Shown here piece by piece: positions 43,115 through 52,038 of a stretch of 64,000 bases of DNA. The stretch comes from Halopelagius fulvigenes. GTDB taxonomy: Archaea; Halobacteriota; Halobacteria; Halobacteriales; Haloferacaceae. The stretch covers positions 1,612,001 through 1,676,000 of the forward strand of contig NZ_JBHSXH010000015.1 in assembly GCF_042662625.1 (NCBI RefSeq). The letters run 5' to 3'. Made by a program: the position numbers and the translations under genes. Under the pieces are notes generated by a model, which was given only the letters and a program-made list of their open reading frames with translations, did not search any database and was not told the origin of the DNA. How positions within the stretch are numbered: position 1 is the stretch's first letter; every line of letters starts with the position of its first letter.

Positions 43115-43339
43115 TCAGTCGTCCTCTTCGCGCCGTCCGCCGTCGGCGAACTCCGGTTCGAACACGTCCTCGATGCGACACCCGAAGTGGGCCGCGAGTT
43201 TGAACGCGAGTTCGAGCGACGGGTCGTACCGTCCGCGCTCGATGGCGTTTATCGTCTGTCTGCTGACGCCGACCGCCTCCGCGAGGTCGGCCTGACTCAT
43301 GCTCGCGCGTTCACGCCGCGTTCGTAGGTCGTTCTTCAT
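43115..43339 (-). CDS. XRE-family HTH transcriptional regulator
   Basis: A 74-residue protein: MKNDLRTRRERASMSQADLAEAVGVSRQTINAIERGRYDPSLELAFKLAAHFGC then an acidic tail. This is the compact XRE/YozG-like HTH, often a repressor of a neighbouring membrane-protein gene. The start at 43339 begins the domain; an upstream ATG would add 15 charged residues. It is divergent from the CPBP protease gene, with about 215 bp between starts. Confidence 0.92.
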   Translation of the reverse strand: MKNDLRTRRERASMSQADLAEAVGVSRQTINAIERGRYDPSLELAFKLAAHFGCRIEDVFEPEFADGGRREEDD

Positions 43340-43554
43340 CTCCCGTCTCTTTCTGTGGAAGTCATCGTCGTGCGTAAAGCGCACCTCACGTAAAGTTCGT
43401 TTTACGGTAGAGAGCGCTCTACGTCAATTGTTAAATCTACCGACGAGAGGGGGCCCGGGCGGTCCGCGAGTCTTCACCCGGTCGTTCGACGCGGCGTTGG
43501 GCGAACCGGAAAGACGAAAAGAGCAAAGACCGGGGGTTCGTTCGAACTCCGAGT

Positions 43555-44271
43555 ATGGACGCCTCGCCGGTCACCCTCGCGGGACTCGTCGTCGCCCTCG
43601 TCGGCTTCGAGTTGCTGGACCGCGCGAGGGAAGCGCTCGGGTTGACCGGCGGCGGCGAACTCCGGGACCACCTCTGGAAGTGGGTCGTCCCGGCCGTCCT
43701 CGTGGTCGTCGTCGCCCTCGAAGGGAAGACGCTCGCGTCCGTCGGGTGGCGCGTCGGGTCGGCCCCTGAGTTCCTCCTCGACGTGACCGTCGGACTCGCG
43801 GCGATACTCGGGGCGAACCTCCTGATGGCCCCCGTGTGGGCGCGGGTGGGCGACGGCGGCGAGAGCCTCGTGGAAGGGATTCGGTCGTTCGCCTCGCTGT
43901 CGGTTCCGGAGCGACTGTTCGTCGCGTTCACCGCGGGCGCGACGGAGGAGTTCGCGTTCCACGGGTACGCAGTCGAGCGATTACTCGCTCTCACCGGCAG
44001 CTACCCCCTCGCGGGGTTCGTCTCGTTCGCGGCGTTCACGCTCGGTCACCACGGGGAGACGTGGGACCGCCACGCCGTCGCCCGCATCGCCCAGCCGGCG
44101 CTTCTGACGACGCTCCTGTACCTCTGGTTTCGGTCGCTGCCCGTCCTCGTCGCGGTACACGCGGTGAACGACGCCGTCGGACTGTTGGCGGTCGAACGGT
44201 ACGCGCCCGAGACGGGCGACGAAAAAGAGGAGACGGCGGCCGTCGTCCGGTGGCTGGGGGGCGACCGGTAG
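43555..44271 (+). CDS. CPBP-family intramembrane metalloprotease-like protein with altered motif
   Basis: A 238-residue protein with seven to eight membrane helices and the ABI/CPBP region ERLFVAFTAGATEEFAFHGYAVERLL, followed by FTLGHHGE and AVHAVNDAVG. The EE pair (131-132) and later histidines are present, but the arginine of the EExxxR motif is His136. CPBP proteins are glutamic or metallo intramembrane proteases that process or protect membrane substrates. Here activity is uncertain. It is divergent from the XRE regulator, a likely regulatory pair. Confidence 0.8.
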   Translation: MDASPVTLAGLVVALVGFELLDRAREALGLTGGGELRDHLWKWVVPAVLVVVVALEGKTLASVGWRVGSAPEFLLDVTVGLAAILGANLLMAPVWARVGDGGESLVEGIRSFASLSVPERLFVAFTAGATEEFAFHGYAVERLLALTGSYPLAGFVSFAAFTLGHHGETWDRHAVARIAQPALLTTLLYLWFRSLPVLVAVHAVNDAVGLLAVERYAPETGDEKEETAAVVRWLGGDR

Positions 44272-44290
44272 CGCGCCGGGGAACACGCTC

Positions 44291-44320
44291 CCGAGTCGCC
44301 CCGAGTCGCCCCGAGTCGCG
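44291..44320. repeat. Triple 10-bp tandem repeat
   Basis: Three head-to-tail copies of ccgagtcgcc (the last ending cg) lie in the 52-bp spacer between convergent CPBP and PhoD genes. Confidence 0.9.
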
Positions 44321-44323
44321 TCG

Positions 44324-46126
44324 TTACTTCTCGGAGAAGCCCTCGGGCGAGTCGGTCGCTTCGAGCTGTTCCAGTTCGACGTTCCCCTCGGGGACGCGGT
44401 ACTTCCGGAGGACGTCGCGGGCGGCGTCGGCGTCGTCCACCAAGTCGTCCACGGCGTACGTCGTCCACGTGCAGTGGTCGGGGGTGAACTCCGCGACGGA
44501 GTAGCCGTTGTACTTGGCGTTGAAGAACTCCACGTGGGGGTTCTCTTCGAGGACGACTTCGGTCATCCGCTCGTTCGTCAGCGACTCGGAACCCTCCTCC
44601 TTAGCGATCTCCTCGCCAACGCTCCAGAAGTCGGAGGTGCCGGAGTTGCTGGAGATGGCGGGCGTCATCAGCTCCACTCCCACCTTCTCCTCCTCGGGGA
44701 CGACGGGCGTGCGGTTCTCGACGCTCTCCCAGTCGTTCAGCAGGTTCGACACCATGTAGGTGTGCATGTCGCCCGTGAACGCGACGAAGTTGTCCACGCC
44801 GAAGTGCGCCAACTGGCCGAGAATCTCCTCCCGTTCGTGCTGGTAGCCGTCCCACGCGTCGTAGTTGCGGCCGAACTGCGCGTTATCGTCGAACGCCAGC
44901 CACAACGGCGAGAGCGCGACTTCGTTCGTCCACGCCTTCCACGTCGCGTCGGTGGATTTCAGCGTGTCGAGGAGCCACTTCCGCTGCTCGAAGCCGAGTC
45001 GCGTCCGGTCGCCGTCGTCGGCCTCCGGCGCGTTCGGCGGCGTCCCCCACTGGCGCTGTCCGGCGGCGTCGCCGCCCGGCGGGAGCGAACTGAACAGGCG
45101 TTCGTCGGTGACCGGCAGTTCGAGCAGGTCGCCGAAGCGGACGCTGCGCCACAGGTGGAACTGGTCGAGAAGCGAGTCCGCGTCGGGGTCGTACTGGACG
45201 CGCGCGGGGTTGTACTCCCACCACGCCCGAATCCCGGCCTCGAACAGTTCCGTCAGGAACTCGGGGTCGTCGCTCTTGGGGTGGTCGTCCGTCCACGGGT
45301 TCTGGTTCTCGTAGTCCCAGTAGCGGTTGTTGATTATCTCGTGGTCGTCCCACGTCGGGATGAACGTGTGGCGCGCCAGCGCCCGCTGGAAGAACTCGTC
45401 GCCGCGGTACGTCTGCCAGAGGTGCCGGTAGTCCTCCAAGTTCCACACCACGTCGCGACCGCTCGGGAGTTCGACGGAGCGCCCTTCGAGTTCGGAGTCG
45501 CCGGCGTACTCGTATATCTGGTCGCCGAGGTGGACGAGGTAGTCCACGTCCTCCTCCGCGATGTAGCCGTACGCCGGGTAGTAGCCGTCCTGATACGACT
45601 GGCAGGTGACGACGGCGAGACGCACGCTGTCGGGACTCGCGTCCGGCGCGGGGAGCGTGCGACAGCGGCCGACCTGGCTGTTCGCGCCGGCGTGGTGGAA
45701 CTGGAAGTAGAGGTGACTGTCGCTCGGGAGTTCGCCGTCTACGTCCACCTTCACGACTCGGTCGTGGTCGGGGGTGACCGAGTCCGCCGCGATCTTCCCC
45801 TCGTACACCGTCTCCGAGAACGACTCGTCGGAGCCCACGCGGACGTACACGGGGTCGGAATCGGAGTGTGCGCCCTCCGAGAGCTTCGTCCAGAGGATGG
45901 CCCCGGAGTCGGTGGGTCCGCCGCTCGCCACCGACAGCGGGAACGCGTCGCCGTCGGCACCGTCCGTCGTCCAATCGACGGCGCCCTTCCGCACCGACTC
46001 GGCGCTGACGCCGCGGATGATGTCCGCGTCGAGAAGCGGTGCGGAGGCACCGACCGCCGCGGCGCCCGCCGCCCGCATGAAGTTTCTCCGGTTTGTTACG
46101 TTCTTACTGTCTTGTTTGTCCGCCAT
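44324..46126 (-). CDS. phoD: Tat-exported PhoD-like alkaline phosphatase
   Basis: A 600-residue exported PhoD phosphodiesterase/phosphatase. A Tat signal (TNRRNFMRAAGAAAVGASA) is near the start at 46126, chosen over more upstream codons with non-conserved extension. PhoD motifs are VTCQSYQDGYYPAYG, VHLGDQIYEYAG, TWDDHEIINNRYWD and AFTGDMHTYMVS. It lacks the LTD tail of the other PhoD (12262-14134) and differs from it considerably, so the two are ancient paralogues. A phosphate-starvation role is likely by family. Confidence 0.93.
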   Translation of the reverse strand: MADKQDSKNVTNRRNFMRAAGAAAVGASAPLLDADIIRGVSAESVRKGAVDWTTDGADGDAFPLSVASGGPTDSGAILWTKLSEGAHSDSDPVYVRVGSDESFSETVYEGKIAADSVTPDHDRVVKVDVDGELPSDSHLYFQFHHAGANSQVGRCRTLPAPDASPDSVRLAVVTCQSYQDGYYPAYGYIAEEDVDYLVHLGDQIYEYAGDSELEGRSVELPSGRDVVWNLEDYRHLWQTYRGDEFFQRALARHTFIPTWDDHEIINNRYWDYENQNPWTDDHPKSDDPEFLTELFEAGIRAWWEYNPARVQYDPDADSLLDQFHLWRSVRFGDLLELPVTDERLFSSLPPGGDAAGQRQWGTPPNAPEADDGDRTRLGFEQRKWLLDTLKSTDATWKAWTNEVALSPLWLAFDDNAQFGRNYDAWDGYQHEREEILGQLAHFGVDNFVAFTGDMHTYMVSNLLNDWESVENRTPVVPEEEKVGVELMTPAISSNSGTSDFWSVGEEIAKEEGSESLTNERMTEVVLEENPHVEFFNAKYNGYSVAEFTPDHCTWTTYAVDDLVDDADAARDVLRKYRVPEGNVELEQLEATDSPEGFSEK

Positions 46127-46306
46127 GAGGCAGTTAGACTTGAGTCCGACTGTATAGTAGCCGTTTATAATATGTATATTGACAGTTAGGGAGCGGAGGT
46201 TAGCGGTACGGGGTCGGCTAGTCGCGACCGGTCCGGCACGTCCCGGTCGGGCGAGGTCGACTTCCGAACCCCGCACTTCTTTTTGCCACCGGCCGAACCG
46301 CCGCTT

Positions 46307-47644
46307 ATGAATCACGACGAGTCCCGCGACCTGTACGACCGGGCGCTTTCGGTGATGCCCGGCGGGGTGAACTCATCGGTTCGCGCGGTGCGACCGTACC
46401 CGTTCTTCGTCGAACGCGGCGACGGCGCGCACGTCGTAGACGCCGACGGGAACCGCTACATCGACTACGTGATGGGTTACGGGCCGTTGCTGTACGGCCA
46501 CGACATGCCCGACCCGGTTCGCTCGGCGGTGCAGTCGTACGCCTCCGACGGCCCGATGTACGGCGCGCCGACCGAGATAGAGGTCGAACACGCCGAGTTC
46601 GTCGCGCGGCACGTCCCGAGCGTCGAGAAGATTCGCTTCGTCAACTCCGGCACCGAGGCGACGGTGTCCGCGGTTCGCCTCGCCCGCGGGTACACCGGCC
46701 GCGACAAGATAGTCGTCATGGAGGGCGGCTATCACGGCGCGCAGGAGTCCACCCTCGTGGAGGGCGAACCCGGCGACACCGCTCCGAGTACGAAGGGCAT
46801 CCCCGCGTCGTTCGCCGAGCACACCGTTCCGGTGCCGTTCAACGACCCCGAAGCCGTAGACGAGGTGTTCGAGGAGTACGGCGACGACATCGCCGCCGTC
46901 CTCACGGAGCCCATCCTCGGAAACATGGGCATCGTCCACCCCGTCGAGGGCTACCTCGAACACCTCCGCGAGGTGACCGACGAGCACGGGTCGCTTCTGA
47001 TATTCGACGAGGTCATCACGGGCTTCCGCGTCGGCGGCCTGCAGTGCGCGCAGGGGAAGTTCGGCGTCACGCCCGACGTGACGACGTTCGGGAAGATAAT
47101 CGGCGGCGGGTTCCCCGTCGGCGCCATCGGCGGGCGCGCGGACGTCGTAGAGCGGTTCTCGCCCTCCGGCGACGTGTTCCAGTCGGGGACCTTCTCGGGG
47201 CACCCGGTGACGATGGCCGCGGGGCACGCCTACCTGACGTACGCCGCGGAGAACGGCGTCTACGACTACGTGAACGACCTCGCGGAGACGCTCCGGCGCG
47301 GCCTGACCGACATCGTGGAGGACAACGCCCCCTCCTACACCGTCGTCGGCACGGACTCGATGTTCAAGACGATCTTCACGCGCGAGGGCCCGGACGACCT
47401 GACGGACGCGTGCGAGGCCGGGTGCGTCCAACGGGAGTCCTGCCCGCGCTACGGCTACTGCCCGAAGAACGGCGCGGACGTGGCGAACGCGGAAACCGAA
47501 CGCTGGGAGCGCATCTTCTGGCAGGAGATGAAAGAGCGGGGCGTCTTCCTCACGGCGAACCAGTTCGAGTCGCAGTTCGTCTCCTACGCCCACACCGAGG
47601 AGGACGTAGAGGAGACGCTGGAAGCGTACAAAGAGGCGCTGTAG
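46307..47644 (+). CDS. hemL: Glutamate-1-semialdehyde 2,1-aminomutase with Cys-rich insertion
   Basis: A 445-residue PLP enzyme producing aminolevulinate for tetrapyrroles. The PLP-lysine is K263 (TTFGKIIGGGFPVGAIGG), and substrate-loop residues PGGVNSSVR and NSGTEATVSAVRLAR are visible. Compared with bacterial HemL (about 427 residues) it has an extra segment of about 20 residues holding C369, C373, C379 and C385 (CEAGCVQRESC, CPKNG), a possible metal or Fe-S ligand set. ATG at 46307 is used because eight upstream codons resemble no family N-terminus. Same pathway as hemB and hemC. Confidence 0.95.
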   Translation: MNHDESRDLYDRALSVMPGGVNSSVRAVRPYPFFVERGDGAHVVDADGNRYIDYVMGYGPLLYGHDMPDPVRSAVQSYASDGPMYGAPTEIEVEHAEFVARHVPSVEKIRFVNSGTEATVSAVRLARGYTGRDKIVVMEGGYHGAQESTLVEGEPGDTAPSTKGIPASFAEHTVPVPFNDPEAVDEVFEEYGDDIAAVLTEPILGNMGIVHPVEGYLEHLREVTDEHGSLLIFDEVITGFRVGGLQCAQGKFGVTPDVTTFGKIIGGGFPVGAIGGRADVVERFSPSGDVFQSGTFSGHPVTMAAGHAYLTYAAENGVYDYVNDLAETLRRGLTDIVEDNAPSYTVVGTDSMFKTIFTREGPDDLTDACEAGCVQRESCPRYGYCPKNGADVANAETERWERIFWQEMKERGVFLTANQFESQFVSYAHTEEDVEETLEAYKEAL

Positions 47645-47665
47645 CCCCGTATCTCGGATATCTCG

Positions 47666-48475
47666 TTATCCGGTATCGAACGCGCTGTCGGCGTCGGCGT
47701 CGGCGGCGGCGAGTTCGCCGCTGAGCGTCTCGTTGACGATGAGGCCCAAGAAGAGGACGAACGAGGCGGTGTACAGGCTCGTGAGGATGATGATGATGCC
47801 GCTTATGACGCCGTAGATGGCGTACCGCGAGGCGTTGACGGCGTAGAGGTGGACGACGACGAGGAGCGCCGTCCATCCGACCGCCGCGATGAACGCGCCG
47901 GGAAGCGCCGCCGTCGGTTCGGTTATCCGCCGCGCGGGGACGTAGTACGCCGGGAGGAACGCGGCGGTGAGGACGCCGAGGAGCGTCACGACGGCGGCGG
48001 CGGAGACGAACGGCGAGTTCGGGAACAGCGAGAAGACGACGCTCGTGCAGAGTATCAGAGAGAGCGCGAGAACCAGAGAGAGGAGGACGGCGACGGCGCC
48101 GCGGAGTTGCTCGGAGTGCGACCGGTCGTCCTCGCCCTCGACGCGTTCGACGACGGTCAGAAAGCCGACGGCGACGTTCGCTCCGCTCCACCCGAGGACG
48201 ACGATGGCCAGCACCGTCGCGCCGAGGCGCCCCGAACTCGTCACCGCCGCCTCCCACACCAACTGCTGGACGTCGGGCGTGAGAAACGGCGGCGTCACCT
48301 CGTGAACCCGCACGGCCGCCGACCGGTTGACGAGCGTCAACACCAACAGCAACAGGGGGAACAGCGAGACGAACCCGTAGTACGCCAACGACGCCGCCGG
48401 ATACTCCACGTCGTGCTCCTGCGTCGCGCGGAGGACCGCCAAGAGAAAGTCGAACCGCCCGCCGAGATACGACAT
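47666..48475 (-). CDS. YihY/virulence factor BrkB family membrane protein
   Basis: A 269-residue protein with six membrane helices and the YihY pattern: EHDVEYPAASLAYYGFVSLFPLLLLVL, GWSGANVAVGFLTVVERVE and LYAVNASRYAIYGVISGIIIILTSLYTASFVLFLG. YihY/BrkB proteins are of uncertain function and not ribonuclease BN as once thought. The start at 48475 (MSYLGGRFDF) is preferred to an upstream ATG with an Arg-rich leader. Convergent with hemL. Confidence 0.88.
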   Translation of the reverse strand: MSYLGGRFDFLLAVLRATQEHDVEYPAASLAYYGFVSLFPLLLLVLTLVNRSAAVRVHEVTPPFLTPDVQQLVWEAAVTSSGRLGATVLAIVVLGWSGANVAVGFLTVVERVEGEDDRSHSEQLRGAVAVLLSLVLALSLILCTSVVFSLFPNSPFVSAAAVVTLLGVLTAAFLPAYYVPARRITEPTAALPGAFIAAVGWTALLVVVHLYAVNASRYAIYGVISGIIIILTSLYTASFVLFLGLIVNETLSGELAAADADADSAFDTG

Positions 48476-48576
48476 ACCCCGCCTACGAAGTCGAGACGTA
48501 AAACCGCTGTAGCGGCGTCGGCGCGCCGTCGGGGCCACCGGCTCACTTTTTCTCCTCTGAGCGCGTCGTGTCAGCT

Positions 48577-49029
48577 ATGGATGCAGAAGTGCGAACCGAG
48601 TCGGACGCGGCGCGGGGGTACGACGACCCGTTGGGTGACGTCCTCCCCCGGGCGAACGTGGACTCCCGGTGGTGGTACTGGATAGCGGCCGTCCCGGCGT
48701 TCGGTCTCGCCGCCCTCGTCGGGGGCGTCTTCTTCCTGTTCGGCTTCCTCTTCGACCTCTTTCTGACGGGCGGGCTGCTCACGTTCGGGGCCGCGTTCCT
48801 CCTCGTCCCCGTCGCCGGACTGGTCGGCTTGGTGCTGACGGTGATGTACCCCATCGCGACGTACGTGGACGCGCGGGCGGTCGCGGAGTCGAACGCGGAG
48901 TGGATGCCCGACCCCCTCGTGTGGGGACTCGTCGCCCTCGCCAGCGTCGTCCTCAGCGCGTTCTCCCTGAGCGTCGTCGCGTCGCTGTACTACCTCTACA
49001 AGCGACACGGCGCGGTCGGAATCCCCTGA
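48577..49029 (+). CDS. Haloarchaeal membrane protein of unknown function
   Basis: A 150-residue protein with an acidic N-terminus (about 25 residues) and four membrane helices, of which FGLAALVGGVFFLFGFLFDLFLTGG and FLLVPVAGLVGLVLTVMYPI are the clearest. A GTG nine bases upstream is an alternative start. I cannot assign a family. It precedes hemC by about 260 bp in the same direction, but the intervening DNA has no coding sequence and may separate the transcripts. Confidence 0.7.
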   Translation: MDAEVRTESDAARGYDDPLGDVLPRANVDSRWWYWIAAVPAFGLAALVGGVFFLFGFLFDLFLTGGLLTFGAAFLLVPVAGLVGLVLTVMYPIATYVDARAVAESNAEWMPDPLVWGLVALASVVLSAFSLSVVASLYYLYKRHGAVGIP

Positions 49030-49287
49030 GTTCGGCAGATCAGTCCGACCGACCCCGAGCCCACGGGGTCCGCGCGAGCGACCGTCTTCTCCCGCGCCCG
49101 ACGCGAGACGAGAGGGAGCGCGAATCCGAGTGAACAGAGCCAACAGGCCGCGTACGCGGCGAAAAGAGCCCACGACCCGCGTCGGCGGACCCGAGCGTCG
49201 TAAACCCGGGGCGGCGACGGCGGACTCGGGCCCGCGCGGGCGGAAGTGGTGACCTTTTCACCCACCGGAACCCACGTCTCGACAACG

Positions 49288-50400
49288 ATGACACGCGGGA
49301 CACTCCGACTGGCGACGCGAGGGTCGAACCTCGCGCTCCGGCAGGCGGCGAGCGTCCGGGAGGCGCTCTCCGACCGCCGATTCGAGGTAGAACTGGTGGA
49401 GGTGGAGACGCACGGCGACGAGGTGCGCGACGAACTCATCCACCGGCTCGGCAAGACGGGCGCGTTCGTCCGGGCGTTGGACGAGAAGGTGCTCGACGGG
49501 AGCGTGGACGCCGCCGTCCACTCGATGAAGGACATGCCGACGGAGAGCCCGCAGAACCTCGTGGTCGCCGGCATCCCGCCTCGCGCGCCCGCGGGCGACG
49601 TGCTGATTACGCCCGACGGGTCCGAACTGGACGACCTCCCGGCGGGCGCGACGGTCGGTACGTCGTCGCTCCGGCGGAAAGCCGAGATTCTCGCCGCGCG
49701 ACCCGACTTGGAGGTCGAACCCCTCCGCGGCAACGTCGACACCCGCGTGGAGAAACTCCTCGCGCCGTCGCTACAGGCCGAACACGAGAAGCGCGTGGAC
49801 GCCGACAGGGAGAAGAAGGGCGAACGGGCCGTGGCGTCCGCCAAGGGCGAGGAGTACGAGGCGGAGTTCGACCAGTCCATCGAGGAGTGGTTCGACGGCC
49901 TCCGCGAGATAGAGCGCAGAGCGCTCGAACGCGACGTGGACACCGAGTACGACGCCATCGTCCTCGCGGAGTCCGGCCTCGAACGGAGCGGCCTCCTCCA
50001 CAACGTCGAGTACGTCCGCCTGCCGACGACGGAGTTCGTCCCCGCGCCCGGACAGGGAGCCATCGCGGTCACGACGCAGTACGGCGACGTGGCCGACGAC
50101 GTGCGGGACGCCGTCGACCACCCGCGCACGCGCGTGGAGACGACGGTGGAACGGACCGTCCTCGCGGAACTCGGCGGCGGGTGCGTCGCGCCGATGGGCG
50201 CGCACGCCACCCTGCAGGGGAAACACGTCCACGTCACCGCGCGAATCCTCTCGGTGGACGGCGAGGAGGAGGTCCGGGGGTCCCGCGACCTGCCGGTGGA
50301 GGACCACGCGAACGCCGCCGCCGAGTTCGCCGAAACGCTCGCCGAACAGGGGGCCGACGAACTCGTCGCGGCCGCCCGCGAACTCGCGGACGAGGAGTGA
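49288..50400 (+). CDS. hemC: Hydroxymethylbilane synthase with central insertion
   Basis: A 370-residue enzyme that polymerises porphobilinogen. RGSNLALRQA, HSMKDMPT, GTSSLRRKAE, GQGAIAV and the cofactor-binding C299 (GGGCVAPMGA) are present. It is longer than the usual 300-315 residues because of a charged, helical insertion at about 159-219 (EHEKRVDADREKKGER and following), between domains 1 and 2. ATG at 49288 is the family's start. It is followed after five bases by cobA and then hemD with overlapping codons, a compact tetrapyrrole operon. Confidence 0.95.
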   Translation: MTRGTLRLATRGSNLALRQAASVREALSDRRFEVELVEVETHGDEVRDELIHRLGKTGAFVRALDEKVLDGSVDAAVHSMKDMPTESPQNLVVAGIPPRAPAGDVLITPDGSELDDLPAGATVGTSSLRRKAEILAARPDLEVEPLRGNVDTRVEKLLAPSLQAEHEKRVDADREKKGERAVASAKGEEYEAEFDQSIEEWFDGLREIERRALERDVDTEYDAIVLAESGLERSGLLHNVEYVRLPTTEFVPAPGQGAIAVTTQYGDVADDVRDAVDHPRTRVETTVERTVLAELGGGCVAPMGAHATLQGKHVHVTARILSVDGEEEVRGSRDLPVEDHANAAAEFAETLAEQGADELVAAARELADEE

Positions 50401-50404
50401 ACGG

Positions 50405-51280
50405 ATGAGCGACGAACCCACCGACGGTGCGCGGATCGACGGCGTAAACGCCGATACGGACGCGCCGGACGCCGACATCGCGCCGGGGATGGTCTACCTC
50501 GTCGGAAGCGGACCGGGCGACCCGGAGCTGCTGACGGTGAAGGCGAAACGCCTGCTCTCGGAGGCGGACGTGGTGCTTCACGACAAACTCCCCGGCCCGG
50601 AGATTCTCGGCCAGATACCCGAGGAGAGACGCGAGGACGTGGGCAAACGCGCCAGCGGCGAGTGGACGCCGCAGGAGTACACGAACCACCGGATGGTCGA
50701 ACTCGCCCGCGAGGGGAAGACCGTCGTCCGCCTGAAGGGCGGGGACCCGTTCGTCTTCGGCCGGGGCGGCGAGGAGATGGAGCACCTCGCCGAATCGGGC
50801 GTTCCGTTCGAGGTGGTGCCGGGCATCACCTCCGCCATCGCCGGCGCGGGCGTCGCGGGCATCCCCGTCACCCACCGCGACCACGCCTCGTCCGTCTCGT
50901 TCGTCACCGGCCACGAGGACCCGACGAAGGAGGAGTCCGCCGTCGATTGGGAGGCGTTGGCCGCGACGGGCGGGACGCTGGTCGTCCTGATGGGCGTCGG
51001 CAAACTCCCCGACTACGCGAAGGCGCTTCGAGACGCCGGGATGGACGCCGAGACGCCCGTCGCACTCGTCGAACGCGCGACGTGGCCGGAGATGCGCGTC
51101 GCCGCCGGAACGCTCGACACCATCGTGGACGTGCGCGACGCCGAGGGCATCGAACCGCCCGCGATAACCGTCGTCGGCGACGTGGCGGCGACGAGGGACC
51201 GAGTCGTCGCGTTCCTCCGCAACCGAACGGGCGAGTTCCCGGCCGGAACCGCCGCCGACCCGGAGGTGCGTGAGGAGTGA
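50405..51280 (+). CDS. cobA: Uroporphyrinogen-III C-methyltransferase
   Basis: A 291-residue SAM-dependent methyltransferase that makes precorrin-2 for siroheme and cobalamin. The class III pattern VGSGPGDPELLT and RLKGGDPFVFGRGGEEM is unmistakable, followed by VPGITSAIAGAGVAGIPVTHR. The N-terminal 30 residues are an acidic extension. Its stop overlaps the hemD start (GTGA), so uroporphyrinogen III made by HemD can pass directly to this enzyme. Confidence 0.95.
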   Translation: MSDEPTDGARIDGVNADTDAPDADIAPGMVYLVGSGPGDPELLTVKAKRLLSEADVVLHDKLPGPEILGQIPEERREDVGKRASGEWTPQEYTNHRMVELAREGKTVVRLKGGDPFVFGRGGEEMEHLAESGVPFEVVPGITSAIAGAGVAGIPVTHRDHASSVSFVTGHEDPTKEESAVDWEALAATGGTLVVLMGVGKLPDYAKALRDAGMDAETPVALVERATWPEMRVAAGTLDTIVDVRDAEGIEPPAITVVGDVAATRDRVVAFLRNRTGEFPAGTAADPEVREE

Positions 51281-52020
51281 ACCGCGACGTTCGCGTCGCC
51301 GTCTTCCGCCCCGACGACGACAGACTGGCCGACGCGGTGGAACTGCTCGACTCCCTCGGCGCGACGCCGATTCCGGACCCGATGCTCGAAGTCGAACCGA
51401 CGGGCGCGACGCCCGAGGCGGCGGAGTACGTCGTCCTGACGAGCAAGACGGGCGTCGAACTCCTCGCGGAGGCGGGGTGGAACCCCGGCGACGCGACGCT
51501 CTGTTGCATCGGCGCGGCGACGGCCGACGCCGCCCGCGACGCGGGGTGGACCGTGGACCGCGTGCCCGAGGAGTACACCTCCGCCGGACTGGTCGAACAC
51601 CTCCGCGAGGAGGTGGGCGGCGCGACGGTGGAAGTCGCCCGGTCGGACCACGGCAGCGACGTGCTTTTGGACGGCCTGCGCGAGGCGGGCGCGACGGTGA
51701 GCGAGACGGTGCTGTACCGCCTCGTCCGCCCCGAGGGAGCGGGTCAATCGACGGTGATGGCCGCCGGGGGCGAACTCGACGGCGTCTGTTTCTCCTCCTC
51801 TCTCACCGTCGAGAACTTCCTCGACGCCGCGGCTGAGCGCGGCCTGCGCGAGGAGGCGATCGAGGGCCTGAACGACGCCGTCGTCGGCGCCATCGGCCCG
51901 CCGACGCGCGAGACGGCCGAATCGCTCGGCATCGACGTGGACGTGGTTCCCGACGCCGCCGACTTCGAGGAACTCGTCTGCGAGGTGGTCGAACGCGCCG
52001 CCCCCGCGTACCACGAGTGA
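51277..52020 (+). CDS. hemD: Uroporphyrinogen-III synthase
   Basis: A 247-residue HemD that inverts ring D and closes the macrocycle. The sequence is divergent, as usual for this enzyme, with two similar alpha/beta domains; recognisable are VVLTSKTGVELLAEAGW, IGAATADAARDAGW, and VCFSSSLTVENFLDAA with GAIGPPTRETAESLGI. The GTG start overlaps the cobA stop. The order hemC-cobA-hemD is a common archaeal arrangement. Confidence 0.88.
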   Translation: MNRDVRVAVFRPDDDRLADAVELLDSLGATPIPDPMLEVEPTGATPEAAEYVVLTSKTGVELLAEAGWNPGDATLCCIGAATADAARDAGWTVDRVPEEYTSAGLVEHLREEVGGATVEVARSDHGSDVLLDGLREAGATVSETVLYRLVRPEGAGQSTVMAAGGELDGVCFSSSLTVENFLDAAAERGLREEAIEGLNDAVVGAIGPPTRETAESLGIDVDVVPDAADFEELVCEVVERAAPAYHE

Positions 52021-52038
52021 GTTCGGAGGACCCCGTCG

